Shown: positions 1-13,317 of the stretch, piece by piece
Layout: every line of letters begins with the position of its first letter
How positions within the stretch are numbered: the first letter of the stretch is position 1
From: Cyclospora cayetanensis
Taxonomy: Eukaryota > Apicomplexa > Conoidasida > Eucoccidiorida > Eimeriidae
Direction: 5' to 3'
DNA: 64,000 bases
Assembly: GCF_002999335.1 (NCBI RefSeq)
Contig: NW_020312689.1
Span: 1-64,000, forward strand
Made by a program: the position numbers and the translations under genes
The notes under the pieces: model-generated
What the model saw: only the letters and a program-made list of their open reading frames with translations
Told to the model about the DNA's origin: nothing
Database searches by the model: none

Positions 1-432
1 GCACTCTATCTAAAACACTAGAAGGCACTCTATCTAAAACACTAGAAGGCACTCTATCTAAAACACTAGAAGGCACTCTATCTAAAACACTAGAAGGCAC
101 TCTATCTAAAACACTAGAAGGCACTCTATCTAAAACACTAGAAGGCACTCTGTCTAAAACACTAGAAGGCACTCTATCTAAAACACTAGAAGGCACTCTA
201 TCTAAAGCACTAGAAGTCACTCTACTAGGAGCACTAGAAAGCACTCTATCTAAAACACTAGAAGGCACTCTATCTAAAACACTAGAAGGCACTCTATCTA
301 AAACACTAGAAGGCACTCTATCTGAAACACTAGAAGGCACTCTATCTAAAACACTAGAAGGCACTCTATCTAAAACACTAGAAGGCACTCTATCTAAAGC
401 ACTAGAAGGCACTCTATCTAAAACACTAGAAC
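1..432. repeat. 24-bp tandem minisatellite, about 18 copies, truncated by the window start
   Basis: A 24-bp unit (ACTAGAAGGCACTCTATCTA plus AAAC) repeats head to tail about 18 times. Most copies are identical. One degenerate stretch near 205-240 has CTACTAGGAGC in place of the usual core, and a few copies carry a single change. The unit contains TAA and TAG, so it is not coding in most frames. There are no unique spacers, so it is not a CRISPR array. The array starts at base 1 and must continue leftwards. Confidence 0.95.
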
Positions 433-3400
433 AGGATGCTTCGTGCAAAAAGCTTACATCAGCGACACCTCCGAGCTGCTGCCGCAGCTGGGGCAGCACT
501 TTGAAGAGATCCTTTGGAGACAAAGGTTCGGTAAGATCTTCTGAATGCGGCCACTTGCGGGAACTGCCTCGAGGCATCCTGTCTCCGATTGTTGGCTCAA
601 AAGGAGCCTCGTCTTCTCCCCCACCAGGACCGTAGAACCCTCCAGCCACTGGTGCTGCATGAAGGGGGTCGTATGAGCCATTGAATATTCCCGAGCACGT
701 TACGCAGTTCTCAGCGTCGGAGGAGGCTTCACAGCAAAGTAAGCCTTGGCCTTGTGCAGAGTGAGAGGCAGGGTAGCTCGGTGATTCGTCGCCTTCTCCA
801 GCAAGTGTCGAGAGAGAGTGCTGGCTGCTGGTTGCTGTTCGATCCCCCTCCCCCATACTCCAGCCCCTGTAGAGAGATTCCTCTGGGATCTGAAGAAAAG
901 GCAGCGCGAATACGCAGACACATGTGCGTTGCCAGGTGCTCTGATGGACGTCGAGGGAGGTGTGTTCAATGAAGGCTATGCATGCAGAGCTTCTCCTGAG
1001 GCAGCGTCGAGACTGGGGAAGTCTTACCTGGAAAAAAGGCTTATTTGAGAGCACTTCGCATGAAGCCTGTCCTTCTGGAAGGGGGTGGCATGCGAGGAGC
1101 AGTGGTTCGCGAGGCTTCCCCGATCCGTACACAGAAAACGACGCCAGGGAAGGGGCACTTGTAGGGGGGGGGAAGGGGTCTAAAAATTTAATCTTGATGC
1201 GGCTTTCTGTTTGGGGAGGGGCGTTCTTCGGAGGAGGATCGAATACACCATGACTCCAATCTGGAACCTCGACAGGGGGGGGCCCTCCATGATGCACAAT
1301 CGGTAAGAAGGGACTGCCACCCCTACTGCCCCCCTCCTCGCAGGGGAATCCAGAGTTGCGCATATGCCGCTCTGGCCGCTTCTCGCCTCCTCCCCCCAAT
1401 GGGAGTGCTGCCGCTCCTAAGGGTGGAATGAAGGCTGGAGACTCAGAAAACGGCCCTTCAGGGGATTCAAGGCCTGGGAAGGCACCCTCGCCTACTGCAG
1501 AGCAAATGCGGATCCAACCAAGGCAGAGCGCGACGCCAAGCAGCAGCCGAGGCTGCACACGCTTTCTGAGGACCACCATTCCTACGAGTATTTTAAGGCA
1601 CCTGCATGTTCACGCACTCGCATTAGGCTCAGGTGTAGGCTGCTGTTGAGCACACGAAGCACAACAGCTACGGCAGTTCATATTCGAAGATGGAGAGCCA
1701 CATGAGCATAGGCGACTTGCCTGAGGAGAGCTGAGAGCCCTGCTAATGTCTCTTAGATGAACTTTAGGGGCTTTCAGTGCACGAAAAAAACAAAATCAGT
1801 CTTGGTGGGCAAGAACACGAAGTCGCAAGAAAATGAACGGCGGGAGGTATTCAGGATATACGACTCGTGAGCCTATGGCAGGACCGCCTTGAAGGACCCT
1901 TGAGGCCAGCTCGAAAAGTTTCACGTCAAAAGAAAAAGCCAAACAATAGATATGCAGAGAGTAATTAGCACCAAGCCACTTCACGCCAGAAACTATATAA
2001 AGCAGCAACGTGGGGGCGCACGGGCAGAGCGTGCTGCAAGGGAAACTGCAGCAGACCGAGTTGTACTCGACGGTCCATCATGACAACGCCTCGTGTCAGT
2101 AATCATAGTACACTAATTTTACCGAAATTTACCCTTAGTACATACTAGAAACATATCTAAGCTTCATGCAGCTCAAATATACAATTTAATGCAATATTTC
2201 TGGGCTTTCAACACCAGAGCATGGCCGCATGGCTCCCCCTTGTCACTGCAACCGCTACAACAGAAATGAATAAATCGCTTAGACTTCCTTGTCCTTCCTG
2301 AATCAGACACTGTAATTGACCACTTCTTGCACAGATTTCAAGCAAACTGTTTTTCTAGACCGGCATTGCAGCCTTTTCCACACACTAGGGAAATCAAGGG
2401 TCACTGAAAAAACTCGCGTAATGGTTTTGCATGCAGTTTTGGATTAGAAGTCGTCAGAGTCTGTACGCACAGCAAATGATACTCCTTGAGCAAGCGTCTG
2501 TACTTACCCCGTGTGTCAGTGATCTAGACAAACCATACCTAAGGATCTAGGTGGCCAAGGTACACTCCTTCTACACCCCTTGTACTTCAACTCCTCTTTG
2601 GCAGTGCACACTGTAGGTATGCGACAACACAGCGAATAGGAGAGCAAGTATCTGTTGAGTCATGCAGACTGACTCCTGGTGTGCAACGGTGTGTGATACA
2701 GCGGGCTAAACTACACTAGTTGGCTTGTTTGTTGGTGTAGCGTATCATTGCACAGGAATGCTAGCTCGATACGACGAGGTGTTTGACGCAGATTTGCCTG
2801 CGTCATACATACCCAGATGCAATGTGCGACTACCCGTGAACGCTTAGAGGGCTTAGAGAGTGCACCTATGCGCATCCTTGGTGTCGCTCTGCCTTCATGT
2901 CGGGAGTCCTAGGGGCCCAGTAAGGGTAACGAGGATCCTCTTCTGGAAAGCATGTGATAACAACTTATCAGGCTTGCAGCAGTGAGTGTTAAGAAGAGTG
3001 GTTCGAGGCGAGGCTGGAGCGAACTCATCTCGTTCAAAAAGAAATGCATCACGGCGCATCTAAGAGCCACCTTGCTCTGCATTTATCTAGGAGGCCAAAA
3101 GTTGATCTAAGCCACCCGCACTACTACAGACAGGCGGGCAAGCCAGGGAGCCTCGATGGATGTATGCATATATGTGTCCACATATATACATATGTACATG
3201 TGTATTCGTGGAAATGCTCAGCGAAGAAAAGGAACTACTTTCTAAGCCTGCATGAACGATAGGCCCCCTTCAGTTTGCTGTACTGACCCTAACGTGGCGG
3301 CTTTTCGGCGGCTTGTGCCTGAGAGAATCTCTCTCCCCGTTTTATTTTAGTTGCCCAAGCTTCCTCTCTAGCAACTCCTAAGTGTGGCACCTCTCTAGCT

Positions 3401-3580
3401 TAATAAGGGCTACAACGCGGCAGCAGGATAACCACCGGGTAAAAAGGCATATAACCTGAGAATACAATCTCTGTTTGCCTCTGAAGAGGCACGCAAAGCA
3501 GTTCATGTATTAATTCCACCCTCCTTTTCTGTCGCTGCTGCAGCAGAAGCTTAAGGCCTCCCGCTGCTTCCTAGATCAGT
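433..3580. other. Stretch without a supported gene
   Basis: Short ORFs occur on both strands but none shows a family motif or a convincing splice chain. The part from about 1,700 to 3,400 is less CAG-rich and more AT-balanced than the neighbouring gene, and looks like ordinary intergenic sequence. A small TATA/TGTA-rich microsatellite lies at about 3160-3210. The end of this stretch should contain the 3' UTR of the minus-strand gene that stops at 3581. Confidence 0.5.
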
Positions 3581-5580
3581 CTACACCCCAGCAAGCAGCA
3601 GTAGCTCTCCCTCTTCAGTCACCATCGATCTGCGACCTCCCAAGGGAAACACTGCAGACTGTTTGTTCGCTGCGTTGGTTTCTGCATCTCCCGCTTTTTT
3701 ATGTGCCCCAAGGAGACGCGCCAGGGCACTAGGCGCTCCACTCCTTCCTGCTGCTGGTGCAGCTGTGTTGCGACTAGAGCTACTGCTAGGGTGTAGAGAC
3801 ACTCCGGGGGGCACAACCGCCTCTGCGCCTACGTGCAACTGATGCAGCAGCACAGGACCGCCCTCCCCCAACCCGACAACTGACCAGCAGCGCAGCATCA
3901 TGCCTTCGCCACGGCTTCCAGAGGGAGCAGCAGCCGTGACGAGCCACACCTCAGGAGCAGCGCTCCCCCATCCAAACGCACGCGTAACAGCTACGGAGAC
4001 TATGGGGGCCCCCGGGTGGGCCCCCCACCTGATAACCTCCTCCTCTAAGCCCACTTCTACCGCATGCACCGACCCCTCCGTATCCCCGTACACAACGCAG
4101 CGCAGCGCAGCGCAGCTGCCGTTGCAGCACGTCGCTCTGAGGCTGCTGCTGCAGCAGCTGTCTGGACACCCCGCAGCAGCAGCCAGACACGCTGGACAGC
4201 ACAAGGGCCCCTCCTGCAGAACCGCCAAGCAGAAACATGTCGGAATGTGCGTGGCAACGACATCCCAGGTGCCGCCGCTACTGCCTGCTGCTGCCCCTTC
4301 CTGCATGTCGGATGCAGCTTGCGACGCAGAAGCCGCGAGACGCGCTCTGGTGTGCAGAAGATCATCGCAAGTAATCACAGAAACGAGTCGAGGGGCCCCC
4401 GAGGGCCCCACACTCGTGAGCTGCCAGATACAGAGACAAGGCCCCTCAAGAGAGGGCATGCGGCCTTTGCATGCACCGTCGGGTGTCTGTACTCCCGAAC
4501 GCGTAGGCGACACATCGTCTGTATCAGACGCCGCCGCTTGCGAGCCAAATCCCCACAAACTGACAGCCCAGCTCGTAGAATCAAACCAGCCTTCTTCTTC
4601 TTCGTCGCCTCCGCCCTCCTGCCGCTCTTGACCCCGTGGCGCCTTCCCAGCAGCAGTGGCTGCAGCTGCAGCTGCTGCTGCTGCTGCCTTCGTGCCGTTG
4701 CCTGCAGAGAGGGGGGCCCCCAAGCCTCGAAAGAAGCCTCGACGGCCTCTTCCCGCGACTCGAAAAGCCTTAGCACGCCACCCAAGGGCCTTATGCGAGC
4801 CTCCGATCACTGGAGCTGCAGCAGTGGGGGGCTGCTGCCGCATCGCAGAAGAAATTGAGAATCTCGAAATAAAAGTGCGCGAGTGCAACACACGCGCCAC
4901 AAAGCCTTGCTTCGCCTGGGATCGAAGCCCCCCCAACAGACGCAACGCATGCGGCCTCCTCCTTGACTTGCCTTTCAAACCTTCGCCCTTGCTGCTCCCA
5001 AGAAGCGTCTGCTGCTGCTTGTCGCCGCTCATTTCCGCAGCCTCCACGGAGCGCAGACGCTGCAGCAGCGTGCGGGGTGTCGCGACACCAGGAACCAACA
5101 GCGTCGTGCTCTGCAGCAGCTGCCGCTCAACGCCGATCCCCAGCGTCACGACAAAGCAGCCGCTGCCATCAGCGGCTGCTATCTGCTGCGTCACCGTGTG
5201 CGCCTTCCAGCAAAGGGAAGGTCTGCATGCGCGCTGTCGCTGCAGATCGTAGCTGCCGCTGCTGCTATTGCTGCTGCTTGGAGGGACGAATGCGTTGCTT
5301 CTGCTGCTGTCGCCGCCCCCCCACCCCCCCCGAGAAGAGCCTCTTGCTGCTGCGGCAGCTGCTGCCGAGGCGCTAAGAGTTTCTGCCACTACGGAGGGGG
5401 AGAGGAGGGGCCCCCGGAGAAGCGAATACAGATACACCCACCCTGACGCATCTGAAACAAGGAGACTGTCTCCCTGAAGCACCCAAGCAGCACACGTCAC
5501 ATCCGGTGCTGCTGCTGTTGCTGTTGCTGCGGATGACTGCATAGCGGCAGTATGCGATGCGAAAAGCTGCTGCTTCAGAC

Positions 5581-5611
<31 letters not shown>

Positions 5612-8600
5612 ATTTTGTTGAGACCGCAGCATGAGCGGCAAGGCGTGAGACAGTCCCCCTTTTCTGAGCTGCTGCCGTTGCTGCTGCTGATCTGTAGGCT
5701 GGAAGTCTACGGTGTCTATCCGGCAAAACTCAGCAGAGCCAGCAGCAGCAGGAGCAGCTGCTCCTGCTGCAGCAGCTGCTGCTGCTGCTCTAGGGAGGCT
5801 TCGCGCGCCAGTTCCAAAGGGCCTAAGAACCGGAGTGAGGATGGAGGGGCCCCCTGGGTAGAGGGGCCCCTGAGGGGCCCTTAGGAGCGCTGCGAAGATG
5901 GGAAGAAACGGGTGTGCAGCGACAACGCCAGAAAACTCAAAAGCCACACGCATGGAAGACAAGGGAGAAAAAGCTCCATAAGGGAATACGGGGGGGCTGT
6001 TGCTGCTGCTATGGCTGCTGCTAATGCTGCCGGTGACAGCATCCGTCACACGGGCAAGAAGTCGCGAATACAAACAAAGCCGCGAAGTCTGCGTGATCAG
6101 GAAGAGCGAAGTGTCTCTAGACAGCATGTGCCCCACCCATTCGGCTGCCCCCACACGTCTCCGCTGCTGCTGCTGCTGTTCAGACAGCACAGAAAAATTG
6201 CCGCTTTCTCCTTCATTCCCTTCTTCTTCGTCTTGGTCGTCTTCGAAAGACAGAGGACGCCGTGAACGCAGCAAACACGGAAAAGCTCCTCCAGATCCGC
6301 ATACATCCGATACTAAGGGCAGATGCAGGAGGGGGAGGGAGGCGAAAGAAGACGTTGTTGCTGCATTTTTTTCCCGCTGCTCTTGCTGCTCTTGCTGCTC
6401 CTGCTGCAGGAGGAGGGAAGAATAGTGGACTCGACGTGCTGCCTTTCTGTAGCGGCGCTCTGCAGCCGCTGCTGCTGCAGCCGCAGCAGCGCAGTGGGTG
6501 CTCTCCTGGCTGACGACTCCCAGCAGCGCATGCGGCAGCGTGAAGGCACGGAGGCCCCTGGGGGGCCCCTCGGGAGTGCGGAGGCTTGCGACGAATTCGC
6601 TCGAAAGATTCAATCCTGCTGGACTGCAGTGTCTGCTGCAGCTGCTGCTGGTGGCAGCAGCAGTTACTGTTCCCAGTAAGGCTGCAAGCGGCAAGCTTCC
6701 CCACTCGTGCTCAAGAGCGACAAGCGCGGCTGCTGCGCTGCACTCCGCTGTTTGATGCTGGAGTGCGCGCTGCCGCTGCTGCCGACTCCACGGAAACAAA
6801 GCTCCGCTGCGATTGCGCCTTGCCACTTCAAAAGCATTGCCAAGGCTGCTGTTGCTGCTGCAGAGGGACTGCACGACGCTCCCTGGAAACAGCGCTGCAG
6901 CAATAACCGGAAGAGACGGAATGCACGTTGCTCTCACGATGTGCTCGGCGACGCGGCTGGATAGGACTTGCTGATGGTGGTTGTGGGTGGGGTTGTGGTT
7001 GTGGTGATGGTGGTGGTGGTGATGGTGGTTATGGTGGGGTCGGTGGAGTTCGTCATGCAGAGGATTGCCTCCATCTAGAGGGGGGAGAGCACTGTTGAAG
7101 CGGCGAGCTGCCACTCTCTGGGTAGAGCTGCTGTTCGCAGCAGGTGTCAACGACAGTCTCTCTTTTGCTGCTGCAGCTGTGCGCGAGGAGGCAGTGCCGC
7201 TGCTTTTCTGTTGGCGTTGCATGTGTGCTTCCGCTTCAGCAGTTGTTGGCGAGCTGGAAGCTGCTCCCTCTCGAGAAAGGCGGCTACCAGTGTGCGGTTG
7301 GAGCGAGTGGTGGTGTGCATGCATGAGCTTCTGCCGGTGCTGCGGATCAAGAAACTGTCTGCTGAGGTGACGCATGCCTTGAACGAGCAAATCTCTGCTG
7401 TGCAGCTGATGCAGCGTTCCGAGAGAAGGAAGCTGGTGCAGCGGCAGAAAAGAAGTCTGCTGCAACGTCCACTGCATGCGGCTGCAGCAGTCAAGGCTCT
7501 CCCAGAGACACCCTAGGCCCTTGCCTCCCCACGTCTCTGCTGCTGCTCGCAGCAGCGAAGTGCGTCGCACAGTTCGTGGCGACGCTGCTGCTGAAGCTTC
7601 TGCCGCTGCTGCTGCTGCGGTAGGCAAGCTATCGGAGAGCAGCGGCAGCAATCCTGCTGCAGCAGGCAGCAGCGATCGCAGGAAAAGAGGCCTCAACTGA
7701 GTGCAAAGGAAATCCGCAACAGAAGCGCTCAAATACGAAAGACTGCTGCAGAGAGAATACGCTTCGTCTGCTGCTGCTCTTGCTCTTGCTCTTGCTGCTC
7801 CACCTCCGTGCTCTTCCTCGTGCTGTTGAGGCAACGGCTGGCCATATGACGCGACTTCCTTCTGCTGCAGAACAAGCGCCGCTTTCTCAGCGTCTTGCTG
7901 CAGCAGGCATGCAAGAGGCTTGCGATCCTGCTGGCACATGGAGCGCTCCTGCTGCCTCTGCTTCAGAAGATCCTCCTCTGCCAAGGCAGCCACTGCGGTG
8001 CGCTGTGCCTCTGCAGTTACGGCTTGCAGCGCCTCCAAAATGAAGTCAAAGATTCGTGTTGCAACGCAGGATGCTATGGCGAAGGCGGGAGTCGATCCTG
8101 CGACTGCTGCGGCTATGCCGTCTCCTGCTCCTGCCCCTTCTTCAGCAGCTGTTGTGCCGCGGCAGAAAGAGGCAGAACGGGCAGCAATCCAGCGCGGCTG
8201 CAACAGCTGCTGCAGCAGGCGCAACACGTCGTGCTGGAGTAAGAGGCATCGTGGACGACACAAGATGAGTTGCAGCAGCGCTGAGATCTGGGAGGCGAGC
8301 AGCAAATTCCTCTCTTCCTCGATCCTGTTGCTGCTGCATCTGTAGTTGCTGTTGCTGCCTCTGCTGCTGCCCCTGCTCCTGCTGCTTCTGAATCTTGAAA
8401 CTCCCTGCTGCTTGAGGCTGCCGCTGTTGCATCTCTTGAGGAGGGGACTGTCGCATGCGGAGGCAGCTGCGGCTGCTGAAGGCATTGGCTGCGTGTTAGG
8501 CCCCCCCTCTGGGGAGAAAACTGCTGGGAAGGATGACAGCACTGCCAGAAAAACGCCGCAGCACCCTACCACAACGACGCTGTACAGCCGCTGCAGCTCT

Positions 8601-9891
8601 GGCAGCAGCAGCGCACGCGGCGTGTTGCTGCTGCTGCCAGAGCTGCAGCAGCAGCAGCAGCTGCACGCGGAGTCTGTCTGTCTTTGCAGCTCGCTGACGC
8701 AGAAAGTGAGGCAGCAGTAGAGAGCTGGGAGGGAAAGGAGCTTGGGGTGTAGGGGCGGCATTTCCAGCGTGTCGCGCAAAAGCTGCACGAGCAGCTGCTG
8801 CAGTCCAGGCGTTTTGAAGTGCAGCGGATCCACTGGCAAAGCAGCAGCAGGAGACGCATGCGTGACAGAATCGTCCGAGGAAGTCGAGCAGAAGAAGACA
8901 CCTGCCAACCCTGCAGACGCGAGGAAGACTGCGTCAGACTGGAGAGGCGAAAGCGCTGCAACGGAGGCAGCAGCAGTTACCCTCCTTGCATCTGCCGCTG
9001 CCTCTGCTGCGCTCAGAAGCTGGAAGTACGCCACAGTAGCGAGGTGGTAAGACACAGCCGAGAAAAGCGCAGCGTCGGATGCCTCCAGAGAGCTTCCAGG
9101 AGTAGTATGCCCCTCTGGAGTGCCGAGAGACGCAGAGGAAGAAGTCGGCGAAGAACCCCCCCGCAAGCCTGTTGTCGTTGTTGCTGCTGCCCAAGGCATC
9201 TGACGAAGACTTCCTTGCTGCTGCATCGACAGGAGATCATTAAGCGCAGCTCGAAGCATCCACGGATACTGCAGCCGCAAGACGCTTGCAGGGCTGCTGC
9301 TGCTGCAGCAGCTGCTGCCGCTGCTACTCGGGTAAGCGGCGCATGCGGAGGGAGGGGGAGGCTTGTCGACACGCCAGCAGAGAGCAAGGGAGAGCCGAAA
9401 GACGGCTTGCTGAAGCGCTTCCTCGGTGAGCTGGAAGCTCCTAAGGCCTCTTTCCTTAGACATGAGTGGCGGTGTGTCGTCGCAGCTGCTTAGACTGCAA
9501 AAAACGGCGCTTGTTGTTGCATCGCTATCTGGAGGCTGCTCTTCTAGAGGAAGCGCTAGCGCTTCCTGCACTTCCTCCGCCGCTGATCCTAGGCATGGGA
9601 GTGCGCTCGATGAGCAGCAGAGCTGGAAAGGAGACTGACACAGCAAGGCTTCTCTGCTTCGGGAGACGCTTGCCAGCAGCGGTGGCAGCAGGAGACCTCG
9701 CGTGCTGCTGCTGTACACTGCAATGCTGCTGCCTAGACTCTCGATGAGCAGCAGCAGAGGATTCTCGAACGCTTCAGGGGGTAAATGCTCTCCTTGCTGA
9801 GGCTGCTGTGCATGCGGCTGGCTCGTTTCTTTCTCTCTGGTCATGACGTTCGCCGCACTGCCTTCACGCCTTGTCATCGAGGGACTGTTGC

Positions 9892-9936
<45 letters not shown>

Positions 9937-12900
9937 CAATACACATCTGTTCACCTGTTGTAAGCCTCCAGGAGGGAGCTGTTAGCAGCAGCAGCACACT
10001 AGGCTGCAAATCCAGCAAGTTGCGAACAGCAGCAGGGGAGGATTCCTGCTGCTGCTGCTGCAATGCGCTGGATAGAAGCAGCGGCGGAGCTGCAGCGGCA
10101 GCGAATGCATGCAGAGCACCCCAGATCGTGGGAAGCTCAGCGTCAGGGAGCAGAAGCCTATGCGAGAAGCCTTTTTTATGAGTGAAATTCGAAAAAGACT
10201 CCTCTTTAAGCGCCTGCGCAAGCCCAAAGCGCGAAGCATGAAGCGCAAGAAGAGAAACAGCCGCCACAGCAGCCAGGAAGGATTGCCCCTTTCGGGTGTA
10301 CAGACAGCTCAGGAGGTACATGTCACATTCTGCTGCGCAACCAGCCGGATCGGCGAAGCTCCCCGAACAAACGTGGCATTGAGTGGCGTTGAGGCTGCTG
10401 TTGCCTCCTGCTGTTGTCTTCAGGAGAGATCCTGCCGATCCGCTGCTGCTCCCGTATGTGCTGTTGCCTGTGCAGAGGCTGCTCATACGCACGTGGCTGC
10501 TGGCGTCGTGTCTTTGACTGCTCTCTTTCGCCCCTTCGAAGGCGTCCAGGAGAGACTCTTCTCGCACAGAAGCTCCCCCCTGCCACGCCATTCGCTTCTG
10601 CTGCACACGTCGCATCGGCAGTGCCTGGCGAATGCACATCCGGTAGAAGGCAAGAGACAGCGAAGGAGCTGACACTCGCCAGCAGTGGTCGTCATACACG
10701 CCGTTCTCCCCCACGCTTGCTGAAGAGGTGGACGTTTCTGGAGCAGCCTTGGAAGGCATCCCTGCGGGGATTTGCTGTGAGCGCTGCATGCCTTCTTGGA
10801 AGTATGCACGAGGATTAAAAAATTTCCTCTCCTGTGGAGGCTTGCCGTGTGGCAGCTGCTGCTGCTGCGCATCTCCGGTGTAAGGCGGGAGGAGGGCAGC
10901 GAAAGCTCGCGCGTAGTATCCAGCGATCCAGTAACAGCAGAAACACATCCAGATGTCGCCTCGTGCTGCAGCCTCGGGCAGGAGTCGCTGCAGCAGCACA
11001 CGCGAATATTCTGAAGCAGCAGACGAGGCGTTTTCTGGCGTAGTCGAGGACGAGCCGCTGCGTGAGTGGGATGCGAAAGAAGCTCCCGTTCCAGAATCTG
11101 CATTCGGCGAAAGACTGCTGAAGACGGAGGCAGATTGTTGCTGTTGAGACTGCGGATAGTAGGCTTCCGAGGCTGCATCCGTTCCGAGAGGAGGTGCTCC
11201 AGGAGCATAGACGGCAGATCCTACTCTGCATAGGAAAAGTGCTAGCTGCGTGTCTTTGAGAATTCTGCAGCATTCCCAGCCAGCAGGCACACAGGGCACA
11301 CGCAGACGCAGCAACACTGCCAGTTTCTCTGCAGCGCAGGAGGGAGGGAGCAGCCAGCGTCTCGAGGCAAAAGGAGGCGCAGCAGCCTTGCCGCTTGAGG
11401 CAGCAGTCACAAGGAAAGGCTGTCTTGCCTGCAGCAAACATCCGCTATTTCTCGGTAGCTACTCGCTATCGCAAAGAAGGCAAGCGCTAAGAAGGGGCGC
11501 CTTTGTGTCAGCAGTCGAAAGGCGTTGCGCTCCGCTGCGAGACGCCAGCGATTATCCGAAAAATCGGACTGAAGAAATTCAGCTACCTGAACGTGAAAGA
11601 ACAGGAAACGTTCATGTAACGACACGCATAAAAAACAGACAGATACACACACAGAGTGAGAGGTAGAGAGAGAGAGACAGACACAGAGAGACAGAGAGAG
11701 CGAGACAGAGATAGATAGATAGAGAGAAACAGATAGGCATTTACACACACATGCAAAGACACATACATACATATATATACACACACATATACACAAAGAT
11801 ATACACACACATATACACATGTACACACACATATACACATATACACATACACACATGTCAGACACATGGACATGCAGAGACAAACAGACGTATACGAACA
11901 TACACAATGGCATCACGTGTCATTTATTTTTGTGCCTCAGCAGGGAAATAACGACAAGAATCACAAGAGCTCCAAGAAGCAATAAATATGCCGGAAAAGC
12001 GGCGCGGGGGTTTTTCTCTGGAGGAAGACTCTGCAGCATGCGTGTGCTGCGAACGAAAGGGCACTTCAACCAAGAGGGAGGGGAAAGGAAGGAGGCATGA
12101 AGGAATAAAGTTGGAGCTTTAAAATAGGCATTTGAACGCCTTAGAGAGAGAGAGCACCGAACGGAAGTGCAGGAAGAAAATGGAGAGAGAGAGAGAGAGA
12201 AAGAGCATATGCCCTGGCAAGGCTGCTACGGGAGAAGTACAGCAGATATTGGAGTTTTTCGAAAAGCATGTGGGAAGAGAGGAGAGGATGCTAGGACGCA
12301 TTAGTAACGCACTCTAGCATTTCCTTGCGCCTTGAATGAAGCCACCATGAGGCTTTTTTTGCCGCTGATGGCTGCCCAGAGAGCGACAAGGTCTGAAGCG
12401 CTCGCGGCAGTCCCCCCCCCTACTCCGAAGCTTCTCTGCTGCTGCAGCTGCAGCTGCTGCTGCCGCTGCGTGATGGAAGCAGTGCTGCTCAGGGAAGAAA
12501 ATGGAGCACTGCTCTCGCTGCTGCCTGGGCTTAAGGCAAGCGTTCCTTGCTGCTGCTGCTGCTCCGCAGCTGCCATCTGGATGGCGTCTGCTAGGAGACA
12601 GTCGCACAGCTGCTTGACAGTGGAGGGACTGCGAATCCAGAAGCCGACACCTCGCTGCACAAAAAATCACGCAGACGGAGCAGAAGCTGCAGAGAGGAGG
12701 CACAAGCATCCTCGATCGCCGATGTACAGACATTGTCTTCTCTGCAACAGCAGCAGCAGCGTGCCGCTTGCTGCAGAGAAGCAGCCTCTGGTGGGAGCTC
12801 CATCACCGACCACAACCCCCCCTGCTTCCCCCCTTCCGTCCAGCTCGAAGGCAGCACCAGACTCTGCTGCGGTAAATCTTCCGAGTCATCAAGCGCGCGC

Positions 12901-13285
12901 AACTCGCAACTCGCAACTTGCAACTGGAGCAATCGTGATTGACGAGAAAATTCGCGAAAAAAAACTCACCCGACGAAGGATCGGCCATACAAGTCGCCTC
13001 TCCGGATGAGCTGCTCTGGATTGCTGCAGCACCAGCTGGAAGAAATCCTCTTCCGCAGCTGCATGCAGACACCAGCAGATGTCTTCGCTGCTCAGAAGTG
13101 CTTCTGCAGGCAGGTGTGCAGCAGCTCGAGGAGGAGTCTCTGATGCTGCAGTGGCTGCTGCGAAGGATTTTCCAGACGGCCAGCTGAAGCTTGAAGCCGA
13201 CTGACACGGCAGCGGAGAGACTGAGCCGCTGCGTAGCCGCTGCTGCTCGTGCTGCAGTTGAGACAGCCGCTCTTGCTGCTGCTGC

Positions 13286-13317
<32 letters not shown>

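Noticed and set aside
1..432. Possible CRISPR array
   Set aside because: The units are contiguous 24-bp tandem copies with no spacers, and the sequence is from a eukaryotic nuclear genome.
454..1649. Several short ORFs on both strands after the edge minisatellite
   Set aside because: Short and overlapping, with no recognisable domains and no splice chain.
12332..13009. Plus-strand ORFs of over 200 codons opposite the Rav1-type gene, and similar ones at 8819-9493, 13598-14653 and 19332-20012
   Set aside because: They are antisense readings of CAG-rich coding exons; the minus strand carries family motifs and splice signals.
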